A model generated the notes under the pieces. That model saw only the letters and a list, made by a program, of their open reading frames with translations. It had not been told where the DNA came from and searched no databases. The translations under genes were made by a program, and so were the position numbers. DNA of 64,000 bases from Sanderia malayensis. Taxonomy: Eukaryota > Cnidaria > Scyphozoa > Semaeostomeae > Pelagiidae. Shown here in pieces: positions 11,390 through 21,480 of the stretch. Numbering within the stretch: the first letter of the stretch is position 1; each line of letters opens with the position of its first letter. The stretch lies in the NCBI GenBank assembly GCA_013076295.1, contig RQOL01000876.1:434001-498000 (forward strand), read 5' to 3'.

Positions 11390-12793
11390 TCTAATATTAC
11401 TATTCTACGTGGTCACGTGATGGTGGCGAAACTTTGGCCAAAACAATAGATTCGACCCGAAACAATAGGTCGAACGCCCGAAAACAATGGGCCGAAACGG
11501 CGAACCGTGTAATCAACAAGGCTTTTTTGAATGGGGGCGCACGAGGTTTGCGCTTGCATGGAAAGCCTCCGTTTCTAGAGTAGACAAAAGTTATCTATTT
11601 TTGGAAGCCTATTTTAAAAGAATTTTTGAGTTATTCCATTAATTGCTCCAGTAATTGTGCTATCACGAAAAAACGATGGTTTACGCTGGCGAAACTTCCA
11701 ATTTAGCGTCCCCGACTCCATTTTCGAACAAAGTATTCCCTCTTCACGTGACCCGTTTTCCTATTCCTGCAATTTGATTGGCTCTTTCGCAACTTCACGT
11801 GAACAGTGACGCGTTTTTCGTTATCATGCAAATTTGCCCTCGGCAGGCAGCAGGTACTTTTGGAGAAGACGCGTGTTTTTGTTTTGTACACAAAAAGTGA
11901 GGTGGGCGCCTTTCAAAGTGTTTTACCAGCTGAATTCTTTTTGTAAAGAGCTCTTAATTGATTGAAAGACCCCTGGAGAGTTGCAGGAAACAATAGAGAA
12001 CACAGGTGATAGCTTTGTTTTGTTTTTTGAATGAAATAGTTGTAGGTTTAGGTTTTGTAACAGGCGACCGCCATTGTTGCTTCGGCATGCTAACAACGCT
12101 TAGGCCATGGTCGAAGATTTGAATTTTTCCGGCCCTCTTTGCACGATTTTCCCCATTTAAATTTTTGATAAGTGTTGTCTGATAACACAACTAAAATAAT
12201 GTGTTGTTTTTTTTGTTTTGTTGTTGTTTTTTACGATTTCCAACAAAGTTGCTTTTCACTCGGGAAGGAGCAATTTTTCACGCAAGGCGTTGTTTTTGCA
12301 TTTGCGAAAATTCAATTTTAGCCTGCCACAATTGATTATTTTTTACCAAAACACTTTCGATAATTGTTCCCCAACATATTACTTTCATGTTGGGTTTTTT
12401 TTAGTTCAACTGCGTCACTATTTGCCACGGTAAATACTATTTTTACTTGCTAAAGTGTGTTCAGAGGTTTTGCTTTTTGCACGGCTCCAAAATTTCATTC
12501 AAACCACTTCCACTAAATGGTCTCTAAGAATTCAGAATTATTTAGTTAAGAGATGAGACTATTTGCAACGTATTCGCTGTTTCCTTAGCTACAGTTTGAT
12601 ATATTTTTTATTACAGATTGAGTTTAAATTTTCCAGGATGGATTAGGTTTTTGAAAGTAACTATTTTTTTCCAATTTCCCCACTAAAATTATCAACTTTT
12701 AGAAACGGCTTTCAGGGAGCAGCGTGGGCGCGGGGCGGTCGCTTGCTAGGGGGGAAGATTTGACCTCCCACCTTCACTTTCTTTAGAAATGTT

Positions 12794-13770
12794 ACGTCGT
12801 AGTATGTATAGTAAGGTATGTATAGTAGGGTATGTATAGTAGGGTATGTAGAGTAGGGTATGTATAGTAGGGTATGTATTGTAGGGTATGTATTGTAGGG
12901 TATGTATTGTAGGGTATGTATTGTAGGGTATGTATTGTAGGGTATGTATAGTAGGGTATGTATAGTAGGGTATGTATAGTAGGGTATGTATTGTAGGGTA
13001 TGTATTGTAGGGTATGTATTGTAGGGTATGTATTGTAGGGTATGTAGTGTAGGGTGTATATTGTAGGGTATGTATAGTAGGGCATGTATAGTAGGGTATG
13101 TATAGTAGGGTATGTATTGTAGGGTATGTATTGTAGGGTATGTATTGTAGGGTATGTATTGTAGGGTTTGTATTGTAGGGTATGTATTGTGGGGTATATA
13201 TTGTAGGGTATGTATTGTAGGGTATGTATGTAGGGTATGTATTGTAGGGTATGTATTGTAGGGTATGTATTTTGGGGTATGTATTGTAGGGTATGTGTTG
13301 TATTGTATGTATTGTAGGGTATGTATTGTAGGATATGTATTGTAGGGTATTTATTATAGGGTAGGTATTGTTGGGTATGTATTGTAGGGTATGTATTGTA
13401 GGGTATGTATTGTAGGGTATGTATTGTGGGGTATGTATTGTAGGGTATGTATTGTAGGGTATGTATTGTGGGGTATATATTGTAGGGTATGTATTGCAGG
13501 GTATGTATGTAGGGTATGTATTGTAGGGTATGTATTGTAGGGTATGTATTTTAGGGTATGTATTGTAGGGTATGTGTTGTATTGTATGTATTGTAGGGTA
13601 TGTATTGTAGGATATGTATTGTAGGGTATTTATTATAGGGTAGGTATTGTAGGGTATGTATTGTAGGGTATGTATTGTAGGGTATGTATTGTAGGGTATG
13701 TATTGTGGGGTATGTATTGTAGGGTATGTATTGTAGGGTATGTATGTAGGGTATGTATTTTAGGGTATGT
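12794..13770. repeat. 14-bp minisatellite array (TATGTATTGTAGGG)n
   Basis: About 70 copies of a 14-bp unit with scattered variants (TATAGTAGGG, GTATGTAGGG). A higher-order duplication is visible: a stretch around 13195-13360 recurs at about 13470-13640. The same unit appears at 16552-16610 and 18636-18765, always in the 3' half of the Helitron-like copies. Long frames through it are repeat artefacts. Confidence 0.95.
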
Positions 13771-13810
13771 ACTAGGAAGGCTGGCGCGCTTTGCGCGCCA
13801 CCTCCCTAGT
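13771..13810. repeat. Strong GC-rich hairpin ending in CTAG
   Basis: TGGCGCGC-TTT-GCGCGCCA (13782-13800) is nested within CTAGGAAGG / CCTCCCTAG, making a 39-bp near-perfect palindrome at the end of the minisatellite. It resembles a Helitron 3' hairpin followed by CTAG/T, with a 5-nt spacer. Confidence 0.8.
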
Positions 13811-13814
13811 GTGT

Positions 13815-14230
13815 TGGCCTTGCTTTGAGTGGAACAGTGGTTTTGAACAAAAGTGGGGTGGGTTTCTGTTGTTTTGGCCTTCGATCTGAGTGGGACAACG
13901 ATCTTCAAAAAAAGTGGGGTGGGTTTCTGTTGTTTTGGTCTTCGATCTGAGTGGGACAGCGATCGTCAACAAAAATGGGGTGGGTTTCTGTTGTTTTGGC
14001 CTTCGATCTGAGTGGGACAGCGATCGTCAACAAAAGTGGGGTGGGTTTCTGTTGTTTTGGCCTTCGATCTGAGTGGGACAGCGATCTTCAACAAAAGTGG
14101 GGTGGGTGTGTGATCTGATTTGTTGTTTTGGCCTTCGACTTGAGTGGGAGCGATCTTTAAAAATGTGGGGTGGCTGTTGTTTTGGCTTTCGATCTGAGTG
14201 GGACAGTGATCTTCAAAAAGTGGGATGGAC
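13815..14230. repeat. 61-bp tandem repeat, about seven copies
   Basis: The unit carries CTTCGATCTGAGTGGGACAG, then AAAGTGGGGTGGGTTTCTGT. The last copies are shortened. No coding role is evident. Confidence 0.9.
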
Positions 14231-14239
14231 ACGCAAAGT

Positions 14240-14720
14240 AATATACTTCAGTTGAAATTATGCAAGTTTTATTAGTTCCATCCATTCCCCAAACACATGG
14301 TACATGGAACCCCCGAGCCCCGGTTTCCAGTCCAGGTTGTTCCAGGTCCATGTTTTCCCGTGATGCGAGAAATCCAACACTTTATTCAGTGTGGCAGAAA
14401 CGCCTCAACTCAAAACCCACACAGAGAAGAAGCTCCGTGAACAATAGATCAGGTTTGCGAGTAATATCAGAAAACCATTGCGAATGAATTGATCCACTGG
14501 ATTTGAGATTTTGATTAAAGAATAAACAATTTAAAAAATACAGATTAAATCTCTCCCGAGAACACGGTGCATGTAATCCCGAGCCCCGTTTGCCATTCCA
14601 AGTTGTTTCGGGTCCATGTTTTTCCCAATGCACAAATTTCAGAGCTATTTAGCCAGTGTGGTAGAAACGCCCCAACTCGAACCCCACGCAAAGAAGCTTT
14701 TTGAAAAAGCATCAGATTTG
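14240..14720. repeat. Imperfect direct duplication, about 280 bp spacing
   Basis: Two blocks (about 14285-14440 and 14560-14700) share GAGCCCCG, GGTCCATGTTTT, GTGTGG(C/T)AGAAACGCC and ACCCCACGCAAAGAAG. An inverted copy of the first part lies at about 20687-20745. Confidence 0.75.
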
Positions 14721-15164
14721 TGAGTACTTATTATCAGAAAACAGAATTTGATTGAATTTATGAATTTCATTCAAGATTGCAATTAAATAATATACAATTT
14801 TAATACAACAGATGGCACTCAATAACGCATGTCTACAACTACACGAATTCAATGAAAGCAATACAGAAGCCCATTATGAAAATTTTAGAAGGGCCCCGAA
14901 GTTGAATACTTCTAAACACCCAGGCACCAGTCGAAATTGAATATATAGAAGCGTTTTTAAATACAGCAGATCATGAAAGTTTTTAAATAACTCACTCACA
15001 TATTTCACAGGCCAAAATCCACAACTTTTTTGCTTTGAATAGCTAATCACGCTCAGTGGTAGGCACTTTTAGAATCCACGTGGAATTGAAGCAACCTTTC
15101 CAGCGTTTATCTGATCCAGAAAGAAAGTGGTGTGCTTGAAAGATGAAATCACAATGTTAGCCTG

Positions 15165-15905
15165 CGGATGGCAAGTCGGCAATAGTAATTCAGCAAAATA
15201 GCGTTTAGGCAACTCCACGTGTTTAGAACGCCTTCGGTTCAGTGAAATCCCGAAATTGCTGTTTCTGAAATTCATGAGTTACATCGTTGTATCCAAACCT
15301 GTTCTTATAAAAGCAAAATTTGATCATTCATCGGTTTAGTATTCGATTTGACATAGTGGAGATTTGTAAAGCAAAGAATAATTTAGAAATTTAGAGCGCG
15401 CAAAAATTTCTATAAACCAGCTCATCAGAATATCTTGAAAACACGATAAGAAGGATACAAAGAAGTTTAGTAAAGGCAATTAGAAACAACTTAGCCACTT
15501 ACCAGTAGAGTTCTGCTCGTAACAGTTCCGAAGAGTAACATTCAAGTAAAATTCCAGTTGATAGCAAAGGAGGGCAAAATAGTTTTTTAGACAACTGCAC
15601 CACGTGCTTTGCAGGCTTTCAGTTGAGTGAAATCACGAAATGGCTGTTTCTGAAATTTTATTTAGATCGTTATCCAGACCTGTAATTATAAAAGCAGAAT
15701 TTGATCATTCATCGTTTAGTATTCGATTTAGTACAGTGGGATTTCTAAAGCAAAGGATTATTTAGAAATTTAGAGCGCGTAAAAATTCTATGAACCAGTT
15801 GACCTGAATATGTTGAAATCACGATAAGAAGGTACAAAGAAATTTAGTAGAGGCAAACAAAAAACAACTTAGCCACTTACCAGTTAAATCCTGAAGCTTT
15901 TAGTT
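15165..15905. repeat. Tandem duplication of about 385 bp
   Basis: 15165-15510 and 15550-15900 align, sharing TTTGATCATTCATCG, TTTAGAAATTTAGAGCGCG and CAACTTAGCCACTTACCAGT, with many substitutions and small indels. The function is unknown; both copies sit inside Helitron-like copy A. Confidence 0.8.
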
Positions 15906-16019
15906 GGAAATCTCGAGTAAAATGGCAGCAAAAATAAAACAGCCATCCAACAAAATAAATCCATTCGGTTTGCCTGGCCTGCCCATGCCCATCCCAAAAA
16001 TTCGAAAATGAAAAATCAA

Positions 16020-16400
16020 TTGCACACTTTCCTTTCCTCGTCAACAAAGGACGCAAAGGATAAGTGCGAAACGTAACAGGGTTTCATTGTTTCGAAAAGG
16101 CTTGGCAACGCAAAACAATGCACGATCGATCTTTACAGAAACATAACATCATCCAGACGCCGTAATGGTCAGGGTGTCGCCGAGCACAACACGTTTTGTT
16201 CGATTCAAAAGCTTCAGTACGCGTCAAAGGTCTCGACACGTCCCCCGCACACAAAACAAAAGGCGAAAGAACAGCACGCACTCCATCCTCTCACACGAAA
16301 GAGAAAGGCCTCATTACGGGAAAACAAAGGGCGAAATATTTTCGAAGCAAAAAATGGGAATTATCTCTAAAACGATAAGGAATTTAAAAAAGTAAAATAA
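16020..16400. repeat. Block present in inverted copy at about 20965-21085
   Basis: 16030-16125 (CGAAACGTAACAGGGTTTCA, TTCGAAAAGGCTTGGCAACGC) is the reverse complement, with differences, of 20985-21085. The rest to 16400 has no recognisable content. Confidence 0.6.
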
Positions 16401-16551
16401 TTTCTAGGCTTGTCCAGTGGAAGGCGAAGACATCTAGGTGGTTTCGAAAAAGATTAAGCGAAGCAGAAAAACGGTAGAGGGGAGACAACATTTGAGCACT
16501 GGATCCTTTGAGCGCAACACCTTTGCCGCTGCGATTTTAGTATTTATTGAT

Positions 16552-16984
16552 TGTAGGGTATGTATGTAGGGTATGTATTGTAGGGTATGTATTGTAGGGT
16601 ATGTATGTAGTATGTATGTATGTATGTATGTATGTATGTATGGGCATGAGCGGTAGTGAATGCAGCGCGCGAAGCGCGCCAACCAGATTAAGCATTGTTT
16701 ACTTGACGGGCTCCGGGGAGGGAGCAAAGCGACCGAACCCGGCTCATGTCTGTATGTATGTATGTATATATGTATGTATGTATGTATGTAGGTATGTATG
16801 TATGTATGTATGTAGGTATGTATGTATGTATGTATGTATGTAAGTATGTATGTATGTATGTATGTATGTATGTATGTATGGGCATGAGCGGGAGCGAATG
16901 CAGCGCGCGAAGCGCGCCAACCAGATTAAGCTTTTTTTACTTGACGGGCTGGGGCGAACGAGCGAAGCGAGTGAAGACCCCTAG
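16552..16984. repeat. Duplicated Helitron 3'-end modules with (TATG)n
   Basis: Minisatellite units, then (TATG)n at 16604-16640, then a GC-rich module at 16641-16745 (GGGCATGAGCGGTAGTGAAT, GCGCGAAGCGCGCC). Next is a second (TATG)n at 16750-16880 and a second copy of the module at 16879-16984 ending CCCCTAG. The module is repeated as the 3' end of copies B and C, so copy A seems to carry two stacked 3' ends. Confidence 0.8.
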
Positions 16985-17455
16985 TCTAATATATATATTC
17001 TGCGGAGTCACGTGATGACGCATTTTCCTTGCCAAAAACAATAGCTTCGACCCGAAACAATAGGTCGAACGCCCGAAAACAATGGACCGAAACGGCGAAC
17101 CGTGTAATCACAAAGGCTTTTTTCAATAGGGGCGCACAAGGTTGAGACTTGCATGGAAAGGCTCCGTTTCTGGAGTAGGCAAAAGTTATCTATTTTTGGA
17201 AGGCTATTTTAAAAGAATTTTTCAGTTATTCCATTAATTGTCCTACTAATTGTGCTATCGCGAAAAAACGACGGTTTACGCTGGCGAAACTTCCAAATTC
17301 GTGTCTCCAACTCCAATTTCGAAGAAAGCGTTCGCTCTTCACGTGACACGTTTGGCCTTTTGCTGCAATTTGATTGGCTCTTTCGTTACTTCACGTGAAA
17401 AGTCACGCGTTTTTCGTTATCATGCAAATTAGCCCTCGGGTTGAACAGCAGGTAC

Positions 17456-17940
17456 TTTTGGAGAAGGCGCGTGTTTTTGTTTTCAACACAAAGGATAACT
17501 GGGCGCCTTTCAAAGTGTTTTACGACCTGAATTATCTTTGTAAAGCCTTGTTAATTGTTTGAGAGACCTCTGGAAAATTACAGGAGACAATTGAGAACAC
17601 AGGTGATAGTTTTGTTTTGTTTTTTGAGTGAGATAGTTTTAGTTTTTGTACGACCGCCATTGTTGCTTCGGCATACTGTGACGCTTAGGCCTTGGAGAAG
17701 ACGAGTGTTTTGTTTTGGTACACAAAAAGTGAGGTGGGCGCCTTTCAAAGTGTTTTACCAGCTGAATTATCTTTGTAAAGAGCTCTTAATTGTTTGAAAG
17801 ACCCCTGGAGAGTTGCAGGAAACAATTGAGAACACAGGTGATAGCTTCGTTTTGTTTTTTGAATGAAATAGTTGTAGGTTTAGGTTAGGTTTTGTAGCAG
17901 GCGACCGGCATTGTTGCTTTGGCATGCTAACAACGCTTAA
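17456..17940. repeat. About 240-bp internal tandem duplication in Helitron-like copy B
   Basis: TTGGAGAAG(A/G)CG, CTTTCAAAGTGTTTTAC and GAGAACACAGGTGATAG occur twice (17456-17695 and 17696-17940), while copies A (11861-12105) and C (53365-53610) have one. The second copy is closer to A. Confidence 0.8.
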
Positions 17941-18635
17941 GCCATGGTCAAAGTTTTGAATTTTTCTGGCCCTATTTGCCCGATTTTCCCCATTTAAATT
18001 TTTGACAAGTGTTGTCTGATAACACAACTAAAATAATGTGTTGTTTTTTTTGTTTTGTTATTGTTTTTTTACGATTTGCAACAAAGTTGCTTTTCACTCG
18101 GGAAGGAGCAATTTTTCACGCAACACACGTTGTTTTTGCATTTGCGAAAATTCAATTTTTGCCTGCCACAATTGATTATTTTTTACCCAAACACTTTCGA
18201 TAATTGTTCCCCAACATATTACCTTCATGTTGGTTTTTTTTTAGTTCAACTGGGTCACTATTTGCCACGGTAAATACTGTTTTTACTTGCTAAAATGTGT
18301 TCAGAGGTTTTGCTTTTTGCACGGCTCCGAAATTTCATTCAAACCACTTCCACTAAATGGTCTCTAAGAATTCAGTATTATTTAGTTAAGAGGTGAGACT
18401 ATTTGCAACGTGTTCGCTGTTTCCTTAGCTACAGTTTGGTATATTTTTTATTACAGATTGAGTTTAAATTTTCCAGGTTGGATTAGGTTTTTGAAAGTAA
18501 CTATTTTTTTCAAACTTCACACTGAAATTATCAACTTTCAGAAACGGCTTTCAGGGAGCAGCGTAGGCGCGGGGCGGTCGCTGGCTAGGGGGAAGATTCG
18601 ACCTCCCACCTTTACTTTCTTTGGAAATGTTACGT

Positions 18636-18765
18636 TGTAGTATGTATAGTAAGGTATGTATAGTAGGGTATTTATAGTAGGGTATTTATAGTAGGGTATG
18701 CATAGTAGGGTATGTATAGTAGGGTATGTATGGTAGGGTATGTATCTATGGTAGGGTATGTATCT
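18636..18765. repeat. 14-bp minisatellite in copy B
   Basis: About nine units of the same GGGTATGTATAGTA family as at 12794-13770, just upstream of the hairpin. Confidence 0.9.
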
Positions 18766-18850
18766 GGTTGGCGCGCGAAGCGCGCCAACCAGATTAAGCT
18801 TTTTTTACTTGACGGGCTGGGGCGAACGAGCGAAGCGAGTGAGTGCCTAG

Positions 18851-19257
18851 ACAAACATGACCAATCCTTTCCTGCAACACCAGATAAAAAACCTCTTCCT
18901 TATACCTCCCCAGAATATTTACAACTTTTGTCTCAGGCCTTAGAGCTTGACTCACCGACTTATGCACATGTTCTGCCACACGTTCTTGCTGCATTTAAAC
19001 AATTAAACAAACAATATCTGCAAGCCTTTCACTTGCCTAACTCTCCTTTATCCACCGTTCATGGCTTTCATCACAATATTGACATGGGTGATGCTCCCCC
19101 AGTTTATCGACTTCCTTATCGTAAGAGCCCCCGCAGAGCTCAAAGCCATCAAAGCAGAATTGGAACACATGCTGCACCTTCGCATTATCCAACCATGTCA
19201 CTCAGCATCGGGGGCACCCTGCAACTTGGTACGTAAACCCTTAGAATCAAAGGAACC
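18851..19257 (+). pseudogene. Ty3/gypsy pol, region before and at start of reverse transcriptase
   Basis: The frame reads LPYTSPEYLQLL, LDSPTYAHVLPHVLAAFK, LSTVHGF and DAPPVYRLPYRKSP. It then shifts frame (AELKAIKAELEHMLHLRII, SASGAPCNLVRKPLESKEP) up to the point where the RT palm would begin. This is the standard gypsy order upstream of the polymerase. It lies right after copy B and probably belongs to the element at 10119. However, a few hundred codons expected between protease and this segment are missing. Confidence 0.8.
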
Positions 19258-19259
19258 TT

Positions 19260-19760
19260 GAGGTGACTCGCGACAGATGGCTTTTCACTGTATTATCCAG
19301 AAAGTGAAGAAAGTAATATTAAATTAAAGGGCTTATGCAGCCTGAAATGACATCTCGATTTTTTTACGGAGATGGAGAGGAAAAGATCTGAGTATCACTA
19401 TGAACCTATTTTGAGTTTTTTCTGACGAGTATAAGTATATTTATTCCAAGCTCATTTTCCTCAAATTATGAGTCAATTCTCGTTGCTTTCAATTAAAAAC
19501 AGAAATTTTAACAAATTTTGAAAAAAATTAAACTTTCAAGATTTTGATTCAGTGTGACGTCAGAATGAACAGAGCTATTGTTCTTCAACTATTGTTCTCT
19601 GAGGAAGACCTGCCACATGCCTGTGTTGAAACAGTGTCTGGCTAAAATCTTTTCAAAATGTCGGATTGCGAAAATAGTAGTTGAAAACAAGTTCCTCTGA
19701 CAACGAAGGACGAAGTCTTCCTGAGGATAGCGAAAAAGGCTGATGTAGGGTAGGCTTCGG
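19260..19760. other. No clear feature
   Basis: I see no conserved domain. A minus-strand frame (19589-19888) shares FEVHTDA with the palindrome below; it may be an inverted scrap of gypsy sequence. Confidence 0.35.
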
Positions 19761-19762
19761 TA

Positions 19763-19809
19763 GGCATCAGTGTGGTCTTCGAACTCTGTTCGAAGTCCAC
19801 ACTGATGCC
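19763..19809. repeat. 47-bp near-perfect palindrome at start of gypsy RNase H fragment
   Basis: Arms GGCATCAGTGTGG(T)CTTCGAAC and its inverse are separated by three bases, with one mismatch pair. The right arm is the RNase H VHTDA coding strand. Confidence 0.9.
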
Positions 19810-20128
19810 AGCAAAAAGGGCTGTGGTGCAATGCTTGCACAACGTCATAATGGTATTCTTCGCCCTGTTTGATTTGCCTCTTGATCATTTATCGCCACAG
19901 AATCACACTGGCCTACATTTCATCAAGAATTTTTCGCGGTCAAATGGGCTCTCGAACGATTTTGTCATTACATCATTGGTCCCAAATGCAAAGTTATTAC
20001 CGATCAAGACTTTTCGAGAGAATGGTCAGTATTGTGAAAGGTTGCTTTAACGGCCACCCTCTCTTACTGTGAGGATGATGTACAACTGCCTACCTTGACG
20101 ACTAACATGTTGATATTCGGGTAGCCAA
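19795..20128 (+). pseudogene. Chimeric gypsy RNase H / BEL integrase fragment, copy 1
   Basis: Frame +1 reads HTDASKKGCGAMLAQ, then FFAVKWALERFCHYI and KVITDQDF, a gypsy RNase H. TGA stops stand where FASR would need an arginine codon, consistent with CGA-to-TGA decay. After about 20040 the sequence changes to a BEL/Pao integrase C-terminus (SYCEDDVQLPTLTTNMLIFG). It is a mosaic of two retroelement families in one short piece. Confidence 0.72.
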
Positions 20129-20292
20129 ACTGGCAAGACATCTTCGACAATTTGCTACCGGGCCAGAAGCCACAAGACCGGCCAGACATTGTCATCTGCA
20201 TCAATTCAAAGAACTGCTGTGTGACATACTGGATCTCAACTTCTTTGGCAAAGTGGTCGCTTACGTCTACACTGTAGAATTTCAAAAACGTG
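20129..20292 (+). repeat. 164-bp exact copy of Helitron Rep coding DNA
   Basis: By eye identical to 22691-22854 (CTGGCAAGACATC ... TTCAAAAACGTG), the Helitron_like_N region reading NLLPGQKPQDRPDIV. It sits precisely between the two copies of the gypsy/BEL mosaic. Short microhomologies (ACT, GTG) are present at both joints. Confidence 0.9.
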
Positions 20293-20680
20293 CAATGCTC
20301 GCACAACGTCATAATGGTATTCTTCGCCCTGTTTGATTTGCCTCTTGATCATTTATCGCCACTGAATCACACTGGCCTACATTTCATCAAGAATTTTTTG
20401 CAGTCAAATGGGCTCTCGAACGATTTTGTCATTACATCATTGGTCCCAAATGCAAAGTTATTACCGATCAAGACTTTTCGAGAGAATGGTCAGTATTGTG
20501 AAAGGTTGCTTTAACGGCCACCCTCTCTTACTGTGAGGATGATGCACAACTGCCTACCTTGACGACTAACATGTTGATATTCGGGAAGCCAAACTTCTTA
20601 CCAGAGGAGGACAACTCTAGTATTGAAGAAGACAACTTGAGAAAGAGAGCAAATTTCTTCTACGCTGGATAAAGTGGTGG
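20293..20680 (+). pseudogene. Chimeric gypsy RNase H / BEL integrase fragment, copy 2
   Basis: 20293-20596 repeats 19829-20130 with only a few differences (CTTGCAC to CTCGCAC, CGCGGTC to TGCAGTC). It shares the same TGA stops, so it was duplicated after decay. It extends further into the BEL integrase tail (IFGKPNFLPEEDNSS, DNLRKRA). Confidence 0.78.
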
Positions 20681-20686
20681 AATTTT

Positions 20687-21480
20687 CGCATCAGGGAAAA
20701 CATGGACCTGGAGCAACCTGGAATGAAAATTGCAGCTTGGGGGTTCCCATAAGGGAACCCCCAAGAGAACTCTTCACAGACCCAGGGGTGACCTTATGGG
20801 AACTTAATAAACTTTAACTGATTAATTAACCTGCCGGCAAATTGAAGTTGTGCTTTATAGAATATTAATTATTCTCAAATGACCGATCTCTTTTGTGTGG
20901 GCATAATTAGCATGCCTTAGGGACGGGGACCCATTGTTAGCTTTCCTCTAATGTCAGCTTTGTGTGCTATCCTGCATTATTTTGCATCGCAAGGCTTTTC
21001 GAAGCAATGAAACCCTGTTGCGTTTCGCACTAATCTGATTGCGTTTTTTGTTACTGTGGTCTTTCATTGACGAGGAAGTCACATCCTTCCTTAGGAATGC
21101 GTCTTGCCTTGCACTTCTGTTTGCTTTCAATGAATCAGTGATTTTAATGCAATTCTTATTCGAAACGCACACAAATTTTATTTCCATGATCTCTTATTTT
21201 ATTGCCATCGTTCAAGCAGATATCTGAGAAAACCTTTTACTATTTCCACGCAAACACTGGTAAGTACGTTTCCTTTTAATTCATCTCATTTATACTCTGT
21301 TTTTGTCATTCTTTCAGATCGTTTTTCAACATTTTTTGCTACACAATTTCTATTTTTGCAGACAAACTTAGATGTACTGTTGGATTGCGTGTTATATTTT
21401 ATGTGTCCTTTTATTTTTTTAATTAATTTACTTTATGTTATCTCTTATTTATAAATCGTTTTTGTCTTTTATCACACCAA
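20687..21480. other. Repetitive spacer with inverted copies of 14.3 kb and 16.0 kb blocks
   Basis: 20687-20745 is inverted relative to 14300-14350, and 20965-21085 is inverted relative to 16030-16130. The remainder is AT-rich with no domain. It may be the 5' non-coding part of the Helitron that follows. Confidence 0.5.

Larger units (their letters stand above)
11390..16984 (+). mobile_element. Helitron-like non-autonomous element, copy A
   Basis: The left end is TCTAATATTACTATTCTACG, preceded by host A. A conserved body follows with the motifs TCACGTGATG and GACCCGAAACAATAGG (11410-12780), shared with copies B (16985) and C (52362). The right end matches the ends of B and C and finishes ACCCCTAG followed by T. 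There are no terminal inverted repeats or target duplication. 5'-TC, CTAG-3' and insertion between A and T are Helitron hallmarks. It has no coding capacity and is filled with tandem repeats (12.8-16.9 kb). A 13,771-13,809 hairpin ending CTAG could be an alternative 3' end. It interrupts gypsy protease. Confidence 0.6.
16985..18850 (+). mobile_element. Helitron-like non-autonomous element, copy B
   Basis: It starts TCTAATATATATATTCTGCG directly after the CTAG of copy A, a head-to-tail junction. The body is about 90% similar by eye to 11410-12780. It ends after a short minisatellite and a hairpin (GGCGCGC-GAA-GCGCGCC, about 18770-18790) with AACGAGCGAAGCGAGTGA...CCTAG at 18850. Gypsy coding resumes immediately. 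There is no open reading frame of note. The final bases are slightly shorter than in A and C, and the next base is A, not T. Confidence 0.62.

Noticed and set aside
12792..13085. 97-codon frame made of YTYPTIHTLQYIPYN-type repeats
   Set aside because: It is a translation of the 14-bp minisatellite; no start context or homology.
16601..17015. Several frames rich in MYVCMYV / HTYIHTYI
   Set aside because: Translations of the (TATG)n microsatellite.
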